This document shows, piece after piece, positions 19,705 through 30,337 of a DNA stretch of 64,000 nucleotides (position 1 is the stretch's first letter; each line of letters opens with the position of its first letter). This DNA comes from Sphingosinicella sp. BN140058. GTDB taxonomy: Bacteria > Pseudomonadota > Alphaproteobacteria > Sphingomonadales > Sphingomonadaceae. Location of the stretch: positions 5,403,501 to 5,467,500 of the forward strand of contig NZ_CP035501.1 in assembly GCF_004135585.1 (NCBI RefSeq), in the 5' to 3' direction. The notes below the pieces were generated by a model. That model saw only the letters and a list, made by a program, of their open reading frames with translations. It ran no database searches and was not told the DNA's origin. The position numbers were made by a program, and so were the translations under genes.

Positions 19705-19797
19705 CGTTCGACAGAATCAGGAAAAGACCTGCAAATCAAGTCTTTTGCGAAGCTTTACGGGAAAATACCGACCTTTCGCCCCGATCCTGAGACGGGC

Positions 19798-19826
19798 AAG
19801 GGCCGGGCGACTTGGCCCGGCCCCCT
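19798..19826 (-). terminator. GC-rich hairpin downstream of eno
   Basis: GGGCCGGGC and GGCCCGGCCC flank a short loop directly after the eno stop. There is no T tract, so termination may be partial and ftsB may be read through. Confidence 0.4.
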
Positions 19827-19834
19827 GATGGTCG

Positions 19835-21163
<1,329 letters not shown>

Positions 21164-21207
21164 TTATCGGCGCGGCGCCTCCGACGCAACTTTCGTCGCA
21201 CCGCGCC

Positions 21208-21233
21208 GGAACGAGAGGGCCGCTTTGCCGGTT
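21208..21233 (+). promoter_or_regulatory. EcfG-type general stress promoter of the 21.3-kb operon
   Basis: GGAAC at 21208-21212, a 17-bp spacer and GGTT at 21230-21233, identical in elements and spacing to the site before the hemerythrin gene. It would give a leader of about 35 nt before the ATG at 21277. Confidence 0.6.
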
Positions 21234-21276
21234 TGGCCCCGTAACGGATCACAAGAAGCAGACGGAGAAACGGATC

Positions 21277-21948
21277 ATGCCTCCTCGCGAGAACGAGCTC
21301 CCCGAAGGGACCGATCACATCATCAACGGCGCCATGGAGACGAATGGCGACGCCGGCGCCGGTAGCGCCGGCGGCGGGTCCGGCACCGAAGGCGGCGGCG
21401 GCACGATCGGCAGCGGCACCGCCGCCGGTGCCCAGCCGAGCAGCGGCTTCGTTGCCTCCGGCAGCGGCGCAGCCGGCGGCAATGCCGCAACCGGCAGCGG
21501 CAATGGCAACGACGGCACCGGCGGCAATGTCGTCGATCAGCTCAAGAGCCAGGCCTTCGCTCTTCGCGATCAGGCCGGGGGGCGCGTTCGCGAATTCGCC
21601 GACACCGGCAAGACCCGCGCCACCGACGCTCTCGAAGAGCTTTCGCGGGTGTTCGCCGACACCGCCGACACGATCGATGAGCGGCTCGGCGGCGATTATG
21701 GCGAATATGCGCGCAAGGCCTCCGATGCGGTATCCGGCTTCGCCGAGACGATCCGGAACAAGGAGGTCGACGAGATCTACGACACCGTCACTGACGCGGT
21801 CCGCAAGAGCCCGGGCGTCGCGATCGGAGTCGCCGCGGTGGTCGGCTTCGCCCTTGCTCGGGTGGTGAAGGCCGGCTTCGAAACCGGCGGCGACAGCAAC
21901 CGCTCGAGCGGCAAGGGCTCCGCCGGCGGCACCGGCTCGGGAGCCTGA
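21277..21948 (+). CDS. Gly/Ser-rich membrane-associated hypothetical protein (first gene of stress operon)
   Basis: Unrecognised 223-residue protein. Residues ~25-85 are a low-complexity Gly/Ser/Ala/Thr tract. They are followed by an amphipathic helical region (QLKSQAFALRDQAGGRVREF, DALEELSRVFADTADTIDERL) and a single hydrophobic segment near residues 180-198 (GVAIGVAAVVGFALARVV). The arrangement recalls DUF883/ElaB-type proteins, whose amphipathic helix precedes a C-terminal anchor; this is analogy only. It is first in a run of four tightly packed genes, with a 2-bp gap to the next, behind a stress-type promoter. Confidence 0.8.
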   Translation: MPPRENELPEGTDHIINGAMETNGDAGAGSAGGGSGTEGGGGTIGSGTAAGAQPSSGFVASGSGAAGGNAATGSGNGNDGTGGNVVDQLKSQAFALRDQAGGRVREFADTGKTRATDALEELSRVFADTADTIDERLGGDYGEYARKASDAVSGFAETIRNKEVDEIYDTVTDAVRKSPGVAIGVAAVVGFALARVVKAGFETGGDSNRSSGKGSAGGTGSGA

Positions 21949-21950
21949 CC

Positions 21951-22334
21951 TTGGACGTTCGGGCAGGCGATACGAACGAAAGCTCGATCGGCGAGCTCTT
22001 CGGCCGTGTCGCCGAGGATGCGAAATCCTATGCACGGGCGGAGATCGCGGTCTACCGGTCGATTGCCGCCCACCGCGCCGGCAAGGCGCGGAACGGCGCC
22101 ATCGCGCTGGTCGCGGCGCTCTTCCTGCTGAACGCGGCGCTGATCGCCCTGTTCGTGGCGATCATGCTGGCTCTGGCCCTCCACATCGGGCCGCTGCTTG
22201 CCGGCATCGCCCTGTTCGTCGTGGTCGGCATTATCGGCTTCCTGCTGGTCCGCTACGGCGCCGGCAAGCTGGCGGCACTGTCCGGCGATGCCGAGGAGAA
22301 AGCGGCGCTCGCGGCCGGGGAGCATCTGTCATGA
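21951..22334 (+). CDS. Phage holin family / DUF1469-like membrane protein
   Basis: A 127-residue protein with two adjacent transmembrane helices (about residues 46-70 and 73-98) after an amphipathic helix (ELFGRVAEDAKSYARAEIAVYR). This matches the so-called phage_holin_3_6 / DUF1469 family. Despite the name these are chromosomal envelope proteins, and no phage gene is nearby. The start is TTG at 21951, 2 bp after the preceding stop. The 3' end overlaps the next gene by ATGA (22331-22334), implying coupled translation. Confidence 0.8.
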   Translation: MDVRAGDTNESSIGELFGRVAEDAKSYARAEIAVYRSIAAHRAGKARNGAIALVAALFLLNAALIALFVAIMLALALHIGPLLAGIALFVVVGIIGFLLVRYGAGKLAALSGDAEEKAALAAGEHLS

Positions 22335-22714
22335 GCGTTGCGGAGATCACCCGTGCCCGGCGCGAGGCCGAGATCGCACGGCGCAAGCTGATGGGCGACA
22401 TTGCCGTCCTTCAGGAGCGCCTCAGCCCGACCACGATCGCAACCAATGCCTGGGAAGGCGTCAAGGAGCGCTCGACCGAAATCGCCGACGATGCCGTGGA
22501 GGCGGTCAAGGCGCGGCCGGTTGCCGTCTCTGCGGCGCTCGGCGCGGTCACGCTCTTTCTCGCCCGAAACCCGATCAAATCGGCGGTCTCCTGGCTTTTC
22601 GCGAAGAAGCCGCCGGAAGACCTCGTCACCACCAGGCTCGATACCAACAATCCCCAATATGACCTGACCACGCCCGTCGTCGCCAGGAAACCGGATGAAG
22701 GAGTAACCGCATGA
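22331..22714 (+). CDS. DUF3618 domain-containing protein
   Basis: A 127-residue protein with the DUF3618 N-terminal helix (EITRARREAEIARRKLMGDIAVLQERL) and a following helical stretch (TNAWEGVKERSTEIADDAVEAV), then a short hydrophobic segment near residues 70-85. Members of this family usually sit beside DUF1469-type holin-like genes, as here. The start ATG overlaps the previous stop and its own TGA overlaps the next ATG (22711-22714). Molecular role is unknown; an envelope or stress role is inferred from context. Confidence 0.85.
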   Translation: MSVAEITRARREAEIARRKLMGDIAVLQERLSPTTIATNAWEGVKERSTEIADDAVEAVKARPVAVSAALGAVTLFLARNPIKSAVSWLFAKKPPEDLVTTRLDTNNPQYDLTTPVVARKPDEGVTA

Positions 22715-23232
22715 GCGATATCCGCGACAGCAACACCAGCACCGCTGCAAACGACGGCAACGAAGGCGGCGGCCGCCTCGCCGGAGTCCGCCAGAGCGCG
22801 GCGGATGCCTATCAGAATACCCGCGAGCGCACCTCGGCCGCCTATGAGTCGGCGCGCGAGCGGGCCGGCTCCGCACTGGACAGCGTCCGCCAGACGGCGC
22901 GTAGCGCGGGCGAACGAACCGGCAGCGGCATCGAGGCCAATCCGATGGCCGCAGTGGTCGGCGGCCTCGCCCTCGGCATCGTCGCCGGTGCCATCCTGCC
23001 GCGCTCGAAGCGGGAACAGGCGCTGCTCGCCCCGGCCGGCCGCAAGATCCACGACACGGCCCGCCAGGCGGTCAGTGCCGCCAAGGATGCCGGGCGCGAA
23101 CAGATCGGCGAACTCGGGCTCACCCGTGATTCCGTGCAGCGCAGACTCGGCGAGTTCACCGATCGCGCCGTCGGCGCGGTGAAGACGTCGGCAGGTGCTG
23201 CCGCCGAAACCGTCACCAGCAGCAATCATTGA
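22711..23232 (+). CDS. Hypothetical stress-operon protein with YtxH-like layout
   Basis: Unrecognised 173-residue protein: a polar, Asn/Gly-rich start, repeated Ala/Arg amphipathic segments (NTRERTSAAYESARERAGSALDSVRQTARSAGERTG), one hydrophobic Gly/Ala segment (MAAVVGGLALGIVAGAILP, about residues 73-91), and a helical C-terminal tail. This resembles YtxH- or LEA-like general stress proteins in composition. AAGGAG precedes the ATG and the start is fused to the previous stop (ATGA). It is the last gene of the operon, followed by a strong hairpin. Confidence 0.78.
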   Translation: MSDIRDSNTSTAANDGNEGGGRLAGVRQSAADAYQNTRERTSAAYESARERAGSALDSVRQTARSAGERTGSGIEANPMAAVVGGLALGIVAGAILPRSKREQALLAPAGRKIHDTARQAVSAAKDAGREQIGELGLTRDSVQRRLGEFTDRAVGAVKTSAGAAAETVTSSNH

Positions 23233-23239
23233 TCGGCAC

Positions 23240-23270
23240 GCGCCCCGGAACCGCTTGTTTTCCGGGGCGC
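23240..23270 (+). terminator. Hairpin ending the stress operon
   Basis: GCGCCCCGGAA (23240-23250) pairs with TTCCGGGGCGC (23260-23270), an 11-bp stem with a 9-nt loop, 8 bp after the operon stop. No T tract follows, so termination strength is uncertain. Confidence 0.5.
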
Positions 23271-23290
23271 GGCCGCTAATCGGACAGCCC

Positions 23291-23509
23291 ATGAGCAAAA
23301 TGCATCTGGTGTTCGGAGGCCGGGTCAAGGACCCGCAGGGCCTCGATTTCGATATGTCGACGGTCGACGTCGTCGGCATCTTCCCCGATTACGCAACCGC
23401 GCTCGACGCCTGGCGCGCCAACGCGCAGCGCACGGTCGACGATGCCGAGATGAAATATGTGGTGGTGCACCTCCACCGCCTGCTCGAGCCGCAGCTCGGC
23501 ACCGCCTGA
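23291..23509 (+). CDS. DUF4170 domain-containing protein
   Basis: A 72-residue protein matching the short DUF4170 family found in alphaproteobacteria. Conserved-looking pieces are HLVFGGRVKDP at the start, VDVVGIFPDYATALDAWRANAQRTVDDA in the middle and YVVVHLHRLLEP near the end. It probably folds as a small alpha/beta domain. The ATG at 23291 is chosen because upstream in-frame codons read through the operon-end hairpin. No function is known. Confidence 0.88.
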   Translation: MSKMHLVFGGRVKDPQGLDFDMSTVDVVGIFPDYATALDAWRANAQRTVDDAEMKYVVVHLHRLLEPQLGTA

Positions 23510-23542
23510 GCGCGGTCCTTCAGCCCGCAAGACACTCATTCG

Positions 23543-23633
23543 CCGGTCGGGCTGAGCTTGTCGAAGCCCTTCCCTTCTCCTTGTTCCGCCGTGAAAAGGA
23601 AGGAAGGGGCTTCGACAAGCTCAGCCCGAACGG
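23543..23633. repeat. Sphingomonad REP-like inverted repeat (intact copy)
   Basis: Two arms of about 33 bp (23543-23576 and 23599-23633) are inverted copies built around GGGCTGAGCTTGTCGAAGCCC, separated by a 22-bp loop. This word is a dispersed intergenic repeat I recognise from sphingomonad genomes. The pair lies in the 401-bp gap between the DUF4170 and rhomboid genes, which holds no credible gene. Confidence 0.85.
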
Positions 23634-23789
23634 TTTTCTTGTGCTTAAAGTGAAAGGCCTCTCAGGCTTCGCCAGCGCGGCAGAGCCCAGGGGTGCCACT
23701 ACGGAGCGCACGGTCGGAGATACCGAGATGATATTGTGTTCCTGTACCTATACAGGCTGCTGAAGGCTCGAGAATCACTCCCCAAGCCA

Positions 23790-23875
23790 CCGTTCGGGCT
23801 GAGCCTGTCGAAGCCCTCCCTTTCAACTGCTCGACGCATGAGAAGTGAAGAGCGGGCTTCCACAGCCTCAGCGCG
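23790..23875. repeat. Second REP-like inverted repeat (decayed copy)
   Basis: The left arm (23790-23823) again contains CGGGCTGAGC-TGTCGAAGCCC with one change. The right arm (23850-23875) is a diverged inverted copy (GCGGGCTTCCACAGCCTCAGC). The 150 bp between the two repeats (23640-23789) hold nothing recognisable. Confidence 0.65.
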
Positions 23876-23910
23876 TATCCGGCATTATTGTTTCAAACGT
23901 GCGGAGGCCC

Positions 23911-24546
23911 TCAGGCCTTGCGCCAGCGCAGCATCAGCAATGGCCGGGCCAGGATCAGGCCGGCAAGGAAGCCGCCGATATGGGCGGCGACCGCGATTGC
24001 GGAGCCTTGGGCGGTGAGGCCGATCAGCAATTGCAGCCCGATCCAGGCCGCCGCGAGCCAGAGCGCGTTGACCAATACCGCGAGATTGTTGTTGGCGATC
24101 TTCACTCGGTGGCGGCCGAAGAACATCGAATAGCCGCCGAGCAGCGCCGAGATCGCGCCGCTGGCGCCGACCATCGGCGCCGTTCCCGACGGGTCCGCCA
24201 GCCATTGGGCCCCGGCCGCCGCATAGGCGCCGACGAGGTAAAGCACGGCCACCGGCATGCTGCCGACGATCGGTTCGATCGCGCGGCCGCAGAAGAGCAG
24301 CATCAGCAGGTTGAAGGCGATGTGGACGAAGTTCGCATGAACGAAGGTCGCCGTCAGCGGGGTCAGGAAAACGGGCGCGAGCCCGGCGTCCTGCACCAGC
24401 CCGGACGCACGGGCCGGGATGAAGCCGCCCCAGACCGCCGCCTGGTCGGTGAGGTTGGCGGCCGAGATAAGCAGCCATGCGGCGGCGGTCACCCCCGCGA
24501 GCGCGAGCGTTACCCTCGCGCGTTTCCAATCGGCAGGCGGTCGCAC
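23911..24546 (-). CDS. Rhomboid family intramembrane serine protease
   Basis: Six-helix rhomboid protease of 211 residues from a GTG start at 24546, four bases after the greA stop. Catalytic Ser lies in VGASGAISALLGGY and catalytic His in AAHIGGFLAGLI, with the HANFVHIAFNLLMLLFCG helix-2 motif carrying the His/Asn oxyanion residues. It cleaves membrane protein segments; the substrate is unknown. Further in-frame codons run upstream into greA, but the GTG gives a standard N-terminus. Probably cotranscribed with greA. Confidence 0.88.
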   Translation of the reverse strand: MRPPADWKRARVTLALAGVTAAAWLLISAANLTDQAAVWGGFIPARASGLVQDAGLAPVFLTPLTATFVHANFVHIAFNLLMLLFCGRAIEPIVGSMPVAVLYLVGAYAAAGAQWLADPSGTAPMVGASGAISALLGGYSMFFGRHRVKIANNNLAVLVNALWLAAAWIGLQLLIGLTAQGSAIAVAAHIGGFLAGLILARPLLMLRWRKA

Positions 24547-24550
24547 GTGC

Positions 24551-25030
24551 TTAGATGAACTCGATCTTCTCGATCGCATAATATTTGTCGCCCGACGGCG
24601 TCGACACCTCGACTTCGTCGCCGACATTACGCCCGATCAGCGCCCGTCCGAGCGGCGAATTGTAGGAGATGCGTCCGACCCGGGCATCCGCCTCGGTCTG
24701 GCCGACGATCTGGTACTTCACCGGCTTGTCGTTCTCGTCGAGCAGATGGACGGTGGCGCCGAAGACGACCTTGTCGCCCGACAAAGTCGTCGGATCGATC
24801 ACCATCGCGCGGCTGAGCCGATCCTCGATGTCGGCGATCTGCGCCTCGACCTGGCCCTGGCGTTCCTTCGCGGCGTGATATTCGGCGTTTTCGGAGAGGT
24901 CGCCATGGCCGCGCGCCTCTTCGATCGCATCGATGATCGACGGACGTTCCACGGTTTTCAGGTGCCGAACCTCTTTCTGGAGCTTCTCATAGCCCTCAGC
25001 CAGCATCGGCATCTTTTCTACCGTCGCCAT
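24551..25030 (-). CDS. greA: Transcription elongation factor GreA
   Basis: A 159-residue factor that stimulates transcript cleavage by backtracked RNA polymerase. The N-terminal coiled coil (about residues 8-80) carries the acidic tip in [22 protein letters not shown], and the C-terminal FKBP-like globular domain ends with [20 protein letters not shown]. Lies downstream of carB (79-bp gap) and upstream of the rhomboid gene, all on the minus strand. Confidence 0.96.
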   Translation of the reverse strand: MATVEKMPMLAEGYEKLQKEVRHLKTVERPSIIDAIEEARGHGDLSENAEYHAAKERQGQVEAQIADIEDRLSRAMVIDPTTLSGDKVVFGATVHLLDENDKPVKYQIVGQTEADARVGRISYNSPLGRALIGRNVGDEVEVSTPSGDKYYAIEKIEFI

Positions 25031-25109
25031 AGTACAGCCTTTCGTCCAAATCCGCTTCGGACCGTCCCTTGTGTGAAGACGGCCGATCTAGTTTCGATTG
25101 TGTGAAGGA

Positions 25110-28100
25110 TCACGCTCGGGAGGATTGATAATAGGACTGCAACGACCGAACATCAAGGCTGCGCTCTCGGAGCACCGCGATCGCCCGCACGACGGCGACG
25201 CTGGAGGCGGCAGTGGTGAAATAGGGCACCTTCCCCATCAGCGCCGAAGCGCGGATCGAGGCGCTGTCCTTGTGGCTCTGCCAGCCTTCGGTGGTGTTGA
25301 AGATGATCGCGACATCGCCGTCCTTGATCTTGTCGACGATGTGCGGTCGCCCCTGCACGACCTTGTTGACCTCGGCGACGGCGATCCCCTGCCCGCGCAG
25401 ATAGTCGGCCGTTCCGATGGTTGCGATCACCTTGAAGCCCATTTCTGTCATCGCCCGAACCGCCGGCGCGACCAGCGCCTTGTCCCCGTCCTTGACCGAC
25501 ACGAACAAGGTTCCCTCGGTCGGCAGGACGACGCCTGCACCGAGCTGCGACTTGAGGAAGGCGGTGGCGAAATCCTTGTCGATGCCGATCACCTCTCCCG
25601 TCGACTTCATCTCCGGCGAGAGCACCGGATCGACGCCGGGGAAGCGCGCGAACGGAAACACCGCTTCCTTGACCGCGATATGCGGCACGTCGCGGTGGAT
25701 CGGCAGGAATTTCATCAGCGGCTCGCCGGCCATGACCCGCGCCGCGATCTTGGCGATCGGGGTGCCGATCGCCTTGGCGACGAACGGCACGGTGCGGCTG
25801 GCGCGCGGATTGACCTCGATCAGATAGACCTTGCCGTCCTTGACCGCAAATTGCGCATTCATCAGTCCCTTGACGCCGAGCGCGAGCGCCAGCGCCCGCG
25901 CCTGGCGCTCGATCTCCTCGACGATCGCGGTGTCCAGGCTGTAGGGCGGCAACGAGCAGGCGCTGTCGCCGGAGTGGACGCCCGCCTCCTCGATATGCTG
26001 CATCACGCCGGCGATGCAGACGTCCTTGCCGTCGGAAATGGCGTCGACGTCGACTTCGATTGCGTCGCGCAGATATTGATCGATCAGAACCGGGCTGTCG
26101 CCCGACACCTGCACCGCGGTGACGATATAGTCTTCGAGTTGCGCCGGCCCGTCGACGATCTCCATGGCGCGGCCGCCGAGCACATAGCTCGGACGGGTGA
26201 GCACGGGATATCCGATCCGGTCGGCGACCGCGATCGCTTCCTCGCGGCTGCGGGCGATGCCGTTTTCCGGTTGGCGGAGCCCCAGCTTGTTGATGAGGGC
26301 GGCGAAGCGCTCGCGATCCTCGGCGAGATCGATCGCGTCCGGCGACGTGCCGAGGATCGGGATGCCCGCTTTCTCGAGCGCGGCGGCAAGCTTGAGCGGG
26401 GTCTGTCCGCCGAACTGGACGATGACTCCGACGAGTTCGCCCTTGGAGCGTTCGACGTCCAGGATCTCGAGCACGTCCTCGACGGTGAGCGGCTCGAAAT
26501 AGAGTCGGTCCGATGTGTCGTAATCGGTCGACACCGTTTCCGGATTGCAGTTGATCATGATCGTTTCGAAGCCGGCTTCGTCCAACGCGTAGCAAGCATG
26601 GCAGCAGCAATAATCGAACTCGATCCCCTGCCCGATCCGGTTCGGGCCGCCGCCGAGGATGACGACCTTGCGCCTGTCGCTCGGCTCGCTCTCGTCCTGC
26701 GGTTCGCCGAAAGTCGGCGCTTCATAGGTCGAGTACATGTAGGCGGTGCGTGCTTCGAATTCGGCGGCGACGCTGTCGATGCGCTTGAACACCGGCCGCA
26801 CGCCGAGCTTGTGCCGCAGCGCACGGACTTCGTCCTCGCTGGTCGCGCCGGTCATCGCCTTGACGGCGTCGTGGATCAGCCCGCTGGAGCGGGCGGCGAC
26901 CTTGCCCATCGCGCCGCCCGGCAGATGCGCGGAGCGCACCGCCAGCTCCGCCAGCCGCTTGTCGGAAAAGCCCATGGCCTTCAGGCGGCGCATCGCGGCG
27001 GCGTCCTGCGGCAGTCCGTTCCGGCTCACCTCTTCCTCGGCCTCGACGATCTCGCGCAGGCGCTCGAGGAACCAGGGATCGAAATGGGTGATGGCGTTGA
27101 TCTCGGCGACGGTGAAGCCCTCGCGCAGCGCCTGGGCGGCGGTCAGCAGCCGCTCCGGTGTCGGCCGCGCCAGCGCCGCTTCGATCTCCGCCCGGGGCGC
27201 GCCGTAGAGCGGCTTTACGCCGTCGAGGCCGGTCAGCCCCGTCTCCATGCTGCGCAGCGCCTTTTGCAGGCTTTCGTGGATCGAGCGGCCGATCGCCATC
27301 GCCTCGCCGACCGATTTCATCGCGGTCGACAGCAACGGCTCGGCGCCCTTGAACTTCTCGAACGTGAAGCGCGGGATCTTGGTGACGACATAGTCGATCG
27401 TCGGCTCGAAGCTCGCCGGGGTCGAGCCGGTGATGTCGTTCTGGATCTCGTCGAGCGTGTAGCCGACGGCGAGCTTGGCCGCGACCTTGGCGATCGGGAA
27501 GCCGGTCGCCTTGGACGCGAGGGCGGAGGAGCGCGACACACGCGGGTTCATCTCGATCACGACCAGCCGTCCGTCCGCCGGATTGACCGCGAACTGGACG
27601 TTGGAGCCGCCGGTCTCGACGCCGATCTCGCGCAGGCACGCGATGCTCGCGTTGCGCATGATCTGATATTCCTTGTCGGTCAGCGTCAGCGCCGGCGCCA
27701 CGGTGATCGAATCGCCGGTATGGATGCCCATCGGATCGACATTCTCGATCGAGCAGATGATGATGGCATTGTCGTTGCGGTCGCGGACGACCTCCATCTC
27801 ATATTCCTTCCAGCCGAGCACCGATTCCTCGATCAGCACTTCGCTGGTCGGCGACGCTTCGAGGCCGCCGGTGACGATCTGGACGAATTCGTCACGATTA
27901 TAGGCGATGCCGCCGCCGGTGCCGCCGAGCGTGAAGCTTGGCCGGATGATCGCCGGCAGTCCGACCACGTCGAGCGCACGCACCGCCTCTTCTAGCGTAT
28001 GGGCGATTTCGGAACGCGGGCTCTCGAGGCCGATCTTGTCCATCGCCTCGCGGAATTTCAGCCGGTCCTCGGCTTTCTCGATCGCTTCGGCGTCGGCGCC

Positions 28101-28448
28101 GATCATCTTGACGCCAAATTTGTCGAGTGTGCCGTCCTTGAACAGAGCAAGCGCGGTGTTGAGCGCGGTCTGGCCGCCCATCGTCGGCAGCACCGCGTCG
28201 GGCCGTTCCTTCTCGATGATCTTGGCGACGAACTCGGGAGTGATCGGCTCGACATAGGTCGCGTCGGCGAGTTCGGGATCGGTCATGATCGTCGCCGGGT
28301 TCGAATTGACGAGGATGATCCGATAGCCTTCCTCGCGCAGCGCCTTCACCGCCTGGGTACCCGAATAATCGAATTCGGAGGCCTGACCGATGACGATCGG
28401 TCCGGCGCCGATGATCAGGATCGAGGAGATGTCGGTGCGGCGCGGCAT
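25110..28448 (-). CDS. carB: Carbamoyl-phosphate synthase large subunit
   Basis: Makes carbamoyl phosphate from ammonia, bicarbonate and two ATP for pyrimidine and arginine synthesis. The 1112-residue protein has two ATP-grasp halves (each opened by an [23 protein letters not shown] loop; the second reads [18 protein letters not shown]), the oligomerisation region between them, and a C-terminal MGS-like allosteric domain (last ~140 residues). It is slightly longer than E. coli CarB (1073). It lies 76 bp downstream of carA on the same strand. Confidence 0.97.
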   Translation of the reverse strand: MPRRTDISSILIIGAGPIVIGQASEFDYSGTQAVKALREEGYRIILVNSNPATIMTDPELADATYVEPITPEFVAKIIEKERPDAVLPTMGGQTALNTALALFKDGTLDKFGVKMIGADAEAIEKAEDRLKFREAMDKIGLESPRSEIAHTLEEAVRALDVVGLPAIIRPSFTLGGTGGGIAYNRDEFVQIVTGGLEASPTSEVLIEESVLGWKEYEMEVVRDRNDNAIIICSIENVDPMGIHTGDSITVAPALTLTDKEYQIMRNASIACLREIGVETGGSNVQFAVNPADGRLVVIEMNPRVSRSSALASKATGFPIAKVAAKLAVGYTLDEIQNDITGSTPASFEPTIDYVVTKIPRFTFEKFKGAEPLLSTAMKSVGEAMAIGRSIHESLQKALRSMETGLTGLDGVKPLYGAPRAEIEAALARPTPERLLTAAQALREGFTVAEINAITHFDPWFLERLREIVEAEEEVSRNGLPQDAAAMRRLKAMGFSDKRLAELAVRSAHLPGGAMGKVAARSSGLIHDAVKAMTGATSEDEVRALRHKLGVRPVFKRIDSVAAEFEARTAYMYSTYEAPTFGEPQDESEPSDRRKVVILGGGPNRIGQGIEFDYCCCHACYALDEAGFETIMINCNPETVSTDYDTSDRLYFEPLTVEDVLEILDVERSKGELVGVIVQFGGQTPLKLAAALEKAGIPILGTSPDAIDLAEDRERFAALINKLGLRQPENGIARSREEAIAVADRIGYPVLTRPSYVLGGRAMEIVDGPAQLEDYIVTAVQVSGDSPVLIDQYLRDAIEVDVDAISDGKDVCIAGVMQHIEEAGVHSGDSACSLPPYSLDTAIVEEIERQARALALALGVKGLMNAQFAVKDGKVYLIEVNPRASRTVPFVAKAIGTPIAKIAARVMAGEPLMKFLPIHRDVPHIAVKEAVFPFARFPGVDPVLSPEMKSTGEVIGIDKDFATAFLKSQLGAGVVLPTEGTLFVSVKDGDKALVAPAVRAMTEMGFKVIATIGTADYLRGQGIAVAEVNKVVQGRPHIVDKIKDGDVAIIFNTTEGWQSHKDSASIRASALMGKVPYFTTAASSVAVVRAIAVLRERSLDVRSLQSYYQSSRA

Positions 28449-28524
28449 AGGTTCTAACCTTCTACTCCCTCGTCCCGTGCGGGCCCAAGGGTCGGGAAAA
28501 TGGATCGTGCGGAGCGCGAAGCTC

Positions 28525-29691
28525 CTATTTCTGCAGTTGGTCGACGAACTTTTCGAACAGGTAGGTGCTATCCTGCGGCCCGGGGCTCGCCTCCGGGTGA
28601 TATTGCACGGAGAACGCCGGCCGATCGGTCAGCTCGAGGCCGGCAAGGCTGCCGTCGAACAGCGAGATGTGGGTCGGCCGGGCATTGTCCGGCAGCGTCT
28701 CGGCCTCGACCGCGAAGCCATGGTTCATGCTGGTGATCTCGACGCGGCCATCCTCCAGACGCTTCACCGGGTGGTTGGCACCGCGATGGCCCTGGTGCAT
28801 CTTTGTCGTCGTCGCGCCGACCGCGAGGCCGAGCAATTGATGGCCGAGGCAGATGCCGAACAGCGGCTTCTTCGTCTCGAGCAGCTGGCGGATCACCGGC
28901 ACCGCATAGGTCCCGGTCGCGGCCGGATCGCCGGGCCCATTTGACAGGAAGATTCCGTCGGGATGATGGGCCATGACCTCGTCATAGGTGGACGTGGCGG
29001 GCAGCACGGTCACCCGCGCGCCGGCATCGGCGAGGTTGCGGAAGATGTTGCGCTTGGATCCGTAATCGATCGCGACGACGTGCGGACGGCTTTCATCCTC
29101 CTCCGCCTCGCCATAGCCCGCGCCGAGCTTCCAGCGCCCGCCCGACCAGCGATACATCTGGTGGCAAGACACCTCCTTGGCGAGATCCATGCCTTCGAGG
29201 CCGGGCCAGGCACGCGCCTCGGCAAGCAGCGCCTCGATGTCGAAGTCGCCCTTGGCATTGTGGGCGATGACGCCGTTGGGCGCACCCGCTTCGCGGATCT
29301 TGCGGGTCAAGGCGCGGGTGTCGACACCGGCGAGGCCGATCCGACCGTTGGCGCGCATCCACGCATCGAAGCTCTGCACGGCGCGGAAATTGCTCGGCTC
29401 CGTTACGTCCTGCCGAACGATGCAGCCGAGCGCGAACGGATTGTCCGCTTCGAGATCCTCGTAATTGGCGCCGACATTGCCGATGTGCGGGAAGGTGAAG
29501 GTGATGATCTGCGACGCGTAGGACGGATCGGTCATCACCTCCTGATAGCCGGTCATCGCCGTGTTGAAGCAGACTTCGCCGACCGCCTGCCCTTCCGCGC
29601 CGAAGCCCTTGCCCCAGATGACCGTTCCGTCGGCCAGGACCAATACGCCGGTCGCTCCTTGCGGCGCAGGCGTTTGCGTGGCGTCAGCCAT
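28525..29691 (-). CDS. carA: Carbamoyl-phosphate synthase small subunit
   Basis: Glutaminase subunit that feeds ammonia to CarB. The N-terminal CPSase_sm domain ([17 protein letters not shown]) is followed by a class I amidotransferase domain with the nucleophile elbow [11 protein letters not shown] near residue 280 and the catalytic His/Glu in [10 protein letters not shown]. The ATG at 29691 gives 388 residues and has AAGGAG 11 bp upstream; an in-frame GTG at 29703 overlaps that site and is less likely. Confidence 0.96.
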   Translation of the reverse strand: MADATQTPAPQGATGVLVLADGTVIWGKGFGAEGQAVGEVCFNTAMTGYQEVMTDPSYASQIITFTFPHIGNVGANYEDLEADNPFALGCIVRQDVTEPSNFRAVQSFDAWMRANGRIGLAGVDTRALTRKIREAGAPNGVIAHNAKGDFDIEALLAEARAWPGLEGMDLAKEVSCHQMYRWSGGRWKLGAGYGEAEEDESRPHVVAIDYGSKRNIFRNLADAGARVTVLPATSTYDEVMAHHPDGIFLSNGPGDPAATGTYAVPVIRQLLETKKPLFGICLGHQLLGLAVGATTTKMHQGHRGANHPVKRLEDGRVEITSMNHGFAVEAETLPDNARPTHISLFDGSLAGLELTDRPAFSVQYHPEASPGPQDSTYLFEKFVDQLQK

Positions 29692-29739
29692 GGCGGCGGG
29701 CACTCCTTCGTAGTTTCTGGCGATGTCGCTAAGGCCCGT

Positions 29740-29768
29740 CCGCTAGGCCGCCGGGCGCACAGCGTCAA
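29740..29768 (-). promoter_or_regulatory. carAB promoter
   Basis: Minus strand TTGACG (29768-29763), a 17-bp spacer and TAGCGG (29745-29740), about 50 bp before the carA start. Confidence 0.5.
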
Positions 29769-29834
29769 TCTATTAAAACCCTCGATGTGCCGCTATCCTC
29801 CCCGGCCTTCCCCGACAGCGGACCCAAGAGAGAT

Positions 29835-30293
29835 ATGATTCGCGACGACATCAAGGCTGCGCTCGTCACCGCCATGAAAAGCGGCGACAAACAGCGCACT
29901 GCCGCCATCCGCCTCATCCAGTCGACGATCAAGAATCGCGACATCGAGCAGCGCACCGCAACCAATGCCGTCACCGACGACGACGCCCTGGTCGTCGAAG
30001 TGCTGCAGAAGATGATCAAGCAGCGCCGCGAATCGATCACCCTCTACGAGCAAGGCGACCGCCAGGAGCTGGCCGACGCCGAGAAGGCCGAAGTGGCGGT
30101 GATCGAGACCTTCCTGCCGCAGCAGATGAGCGAGGACGAGACCAAGGCAGCGATCGATGCGATCGCAACCGAAGTCGGCGCGAGTTCGGTCAAGGACATG
30201 GGCCGGGTGATGGCCGTCCTCAAGGAACGCCACGCCGCCCAGCTCGACATGAGCAAGGCGAGCGGACTGGTGAAGGCACGGCTGAGCCAGTGA
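29835..30293 (+). CDS. yqeY: GatB/YqeY domain protein
   Basis: A 152-residue protein homologous to the C-terminal tRNA-binding domain of GatB, found alone as YqeY. Landmarks are MKSGDKQRTAAIRLIQSTIKN, a central EVLQKMIKQRRESITLYEQGDR helix pair and SVKDMGRVMAVLKERHA. The exact role is unsettled. In many alphaproteobacteria it heads the macromolecular-synthesis cluster in the place of rpsU, followed by dnaG and rpoD. Here a repeat-flanked DUF559 gene separates it from dnaG. The ATG at 29835 is chosen over upstream codons that are not conserved. Confidence 0.92.
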   Translation: MIRDDIKAALVTAMKSGDKQRTAAIRLIQSTIKNRDIEQRTATNAVTDDDALVVEVLQKMIKQRRESITLYEQGDRQELADAEKAEVAVIETFLPQQMSEDETKAAIDAIATEVGASSVKDMGRVMAVLKERHAAQLDMSKASGLVKARLSQ

Positions 30294-30302
30294 GGAGCTA
30301 GA

Positions 30303-30337
30303 CTCCCCTCCCGCTTGCGGGAGGGGCTGGGGGTGGG
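30303..30337 (+). repeat. Left 35-bp inverted repeat of DUF559 unit
   Basis: Contains a 10-bp palindrome (CCCCTCCCGC, TT, GCGGGAGGGG) followed by a G-rich tail. It ends directly before the ATG of the DUF559 gene and matches the right arm, inverted, at 34 of 35 positions. Confidence 0.9.

Noticed and set aside
21951..22334. Prophage remnant suggested by the phage-holin family name
   Set aside because: No other phage gene is near, and the gene is embedded in a chromosomal stress operon.
23653..23690. Resemblance of this stretch to the end of the rhomboid gene (23904-23940)
   Set aside because: About 25 of 30 bases can be aligned only with gaps, in GC-rich DNA; too weak to claim a duplication.
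23520..23763. Short frames on both strands within the repeat region
   Set aside because: They translate the inverted repeat itself and have no conserved sequence or ribosome site.
25098..27995. 965-codon plus-strand frame opposite carB
   Set aside because: Antisense shadow of carB; no recognisable motif.
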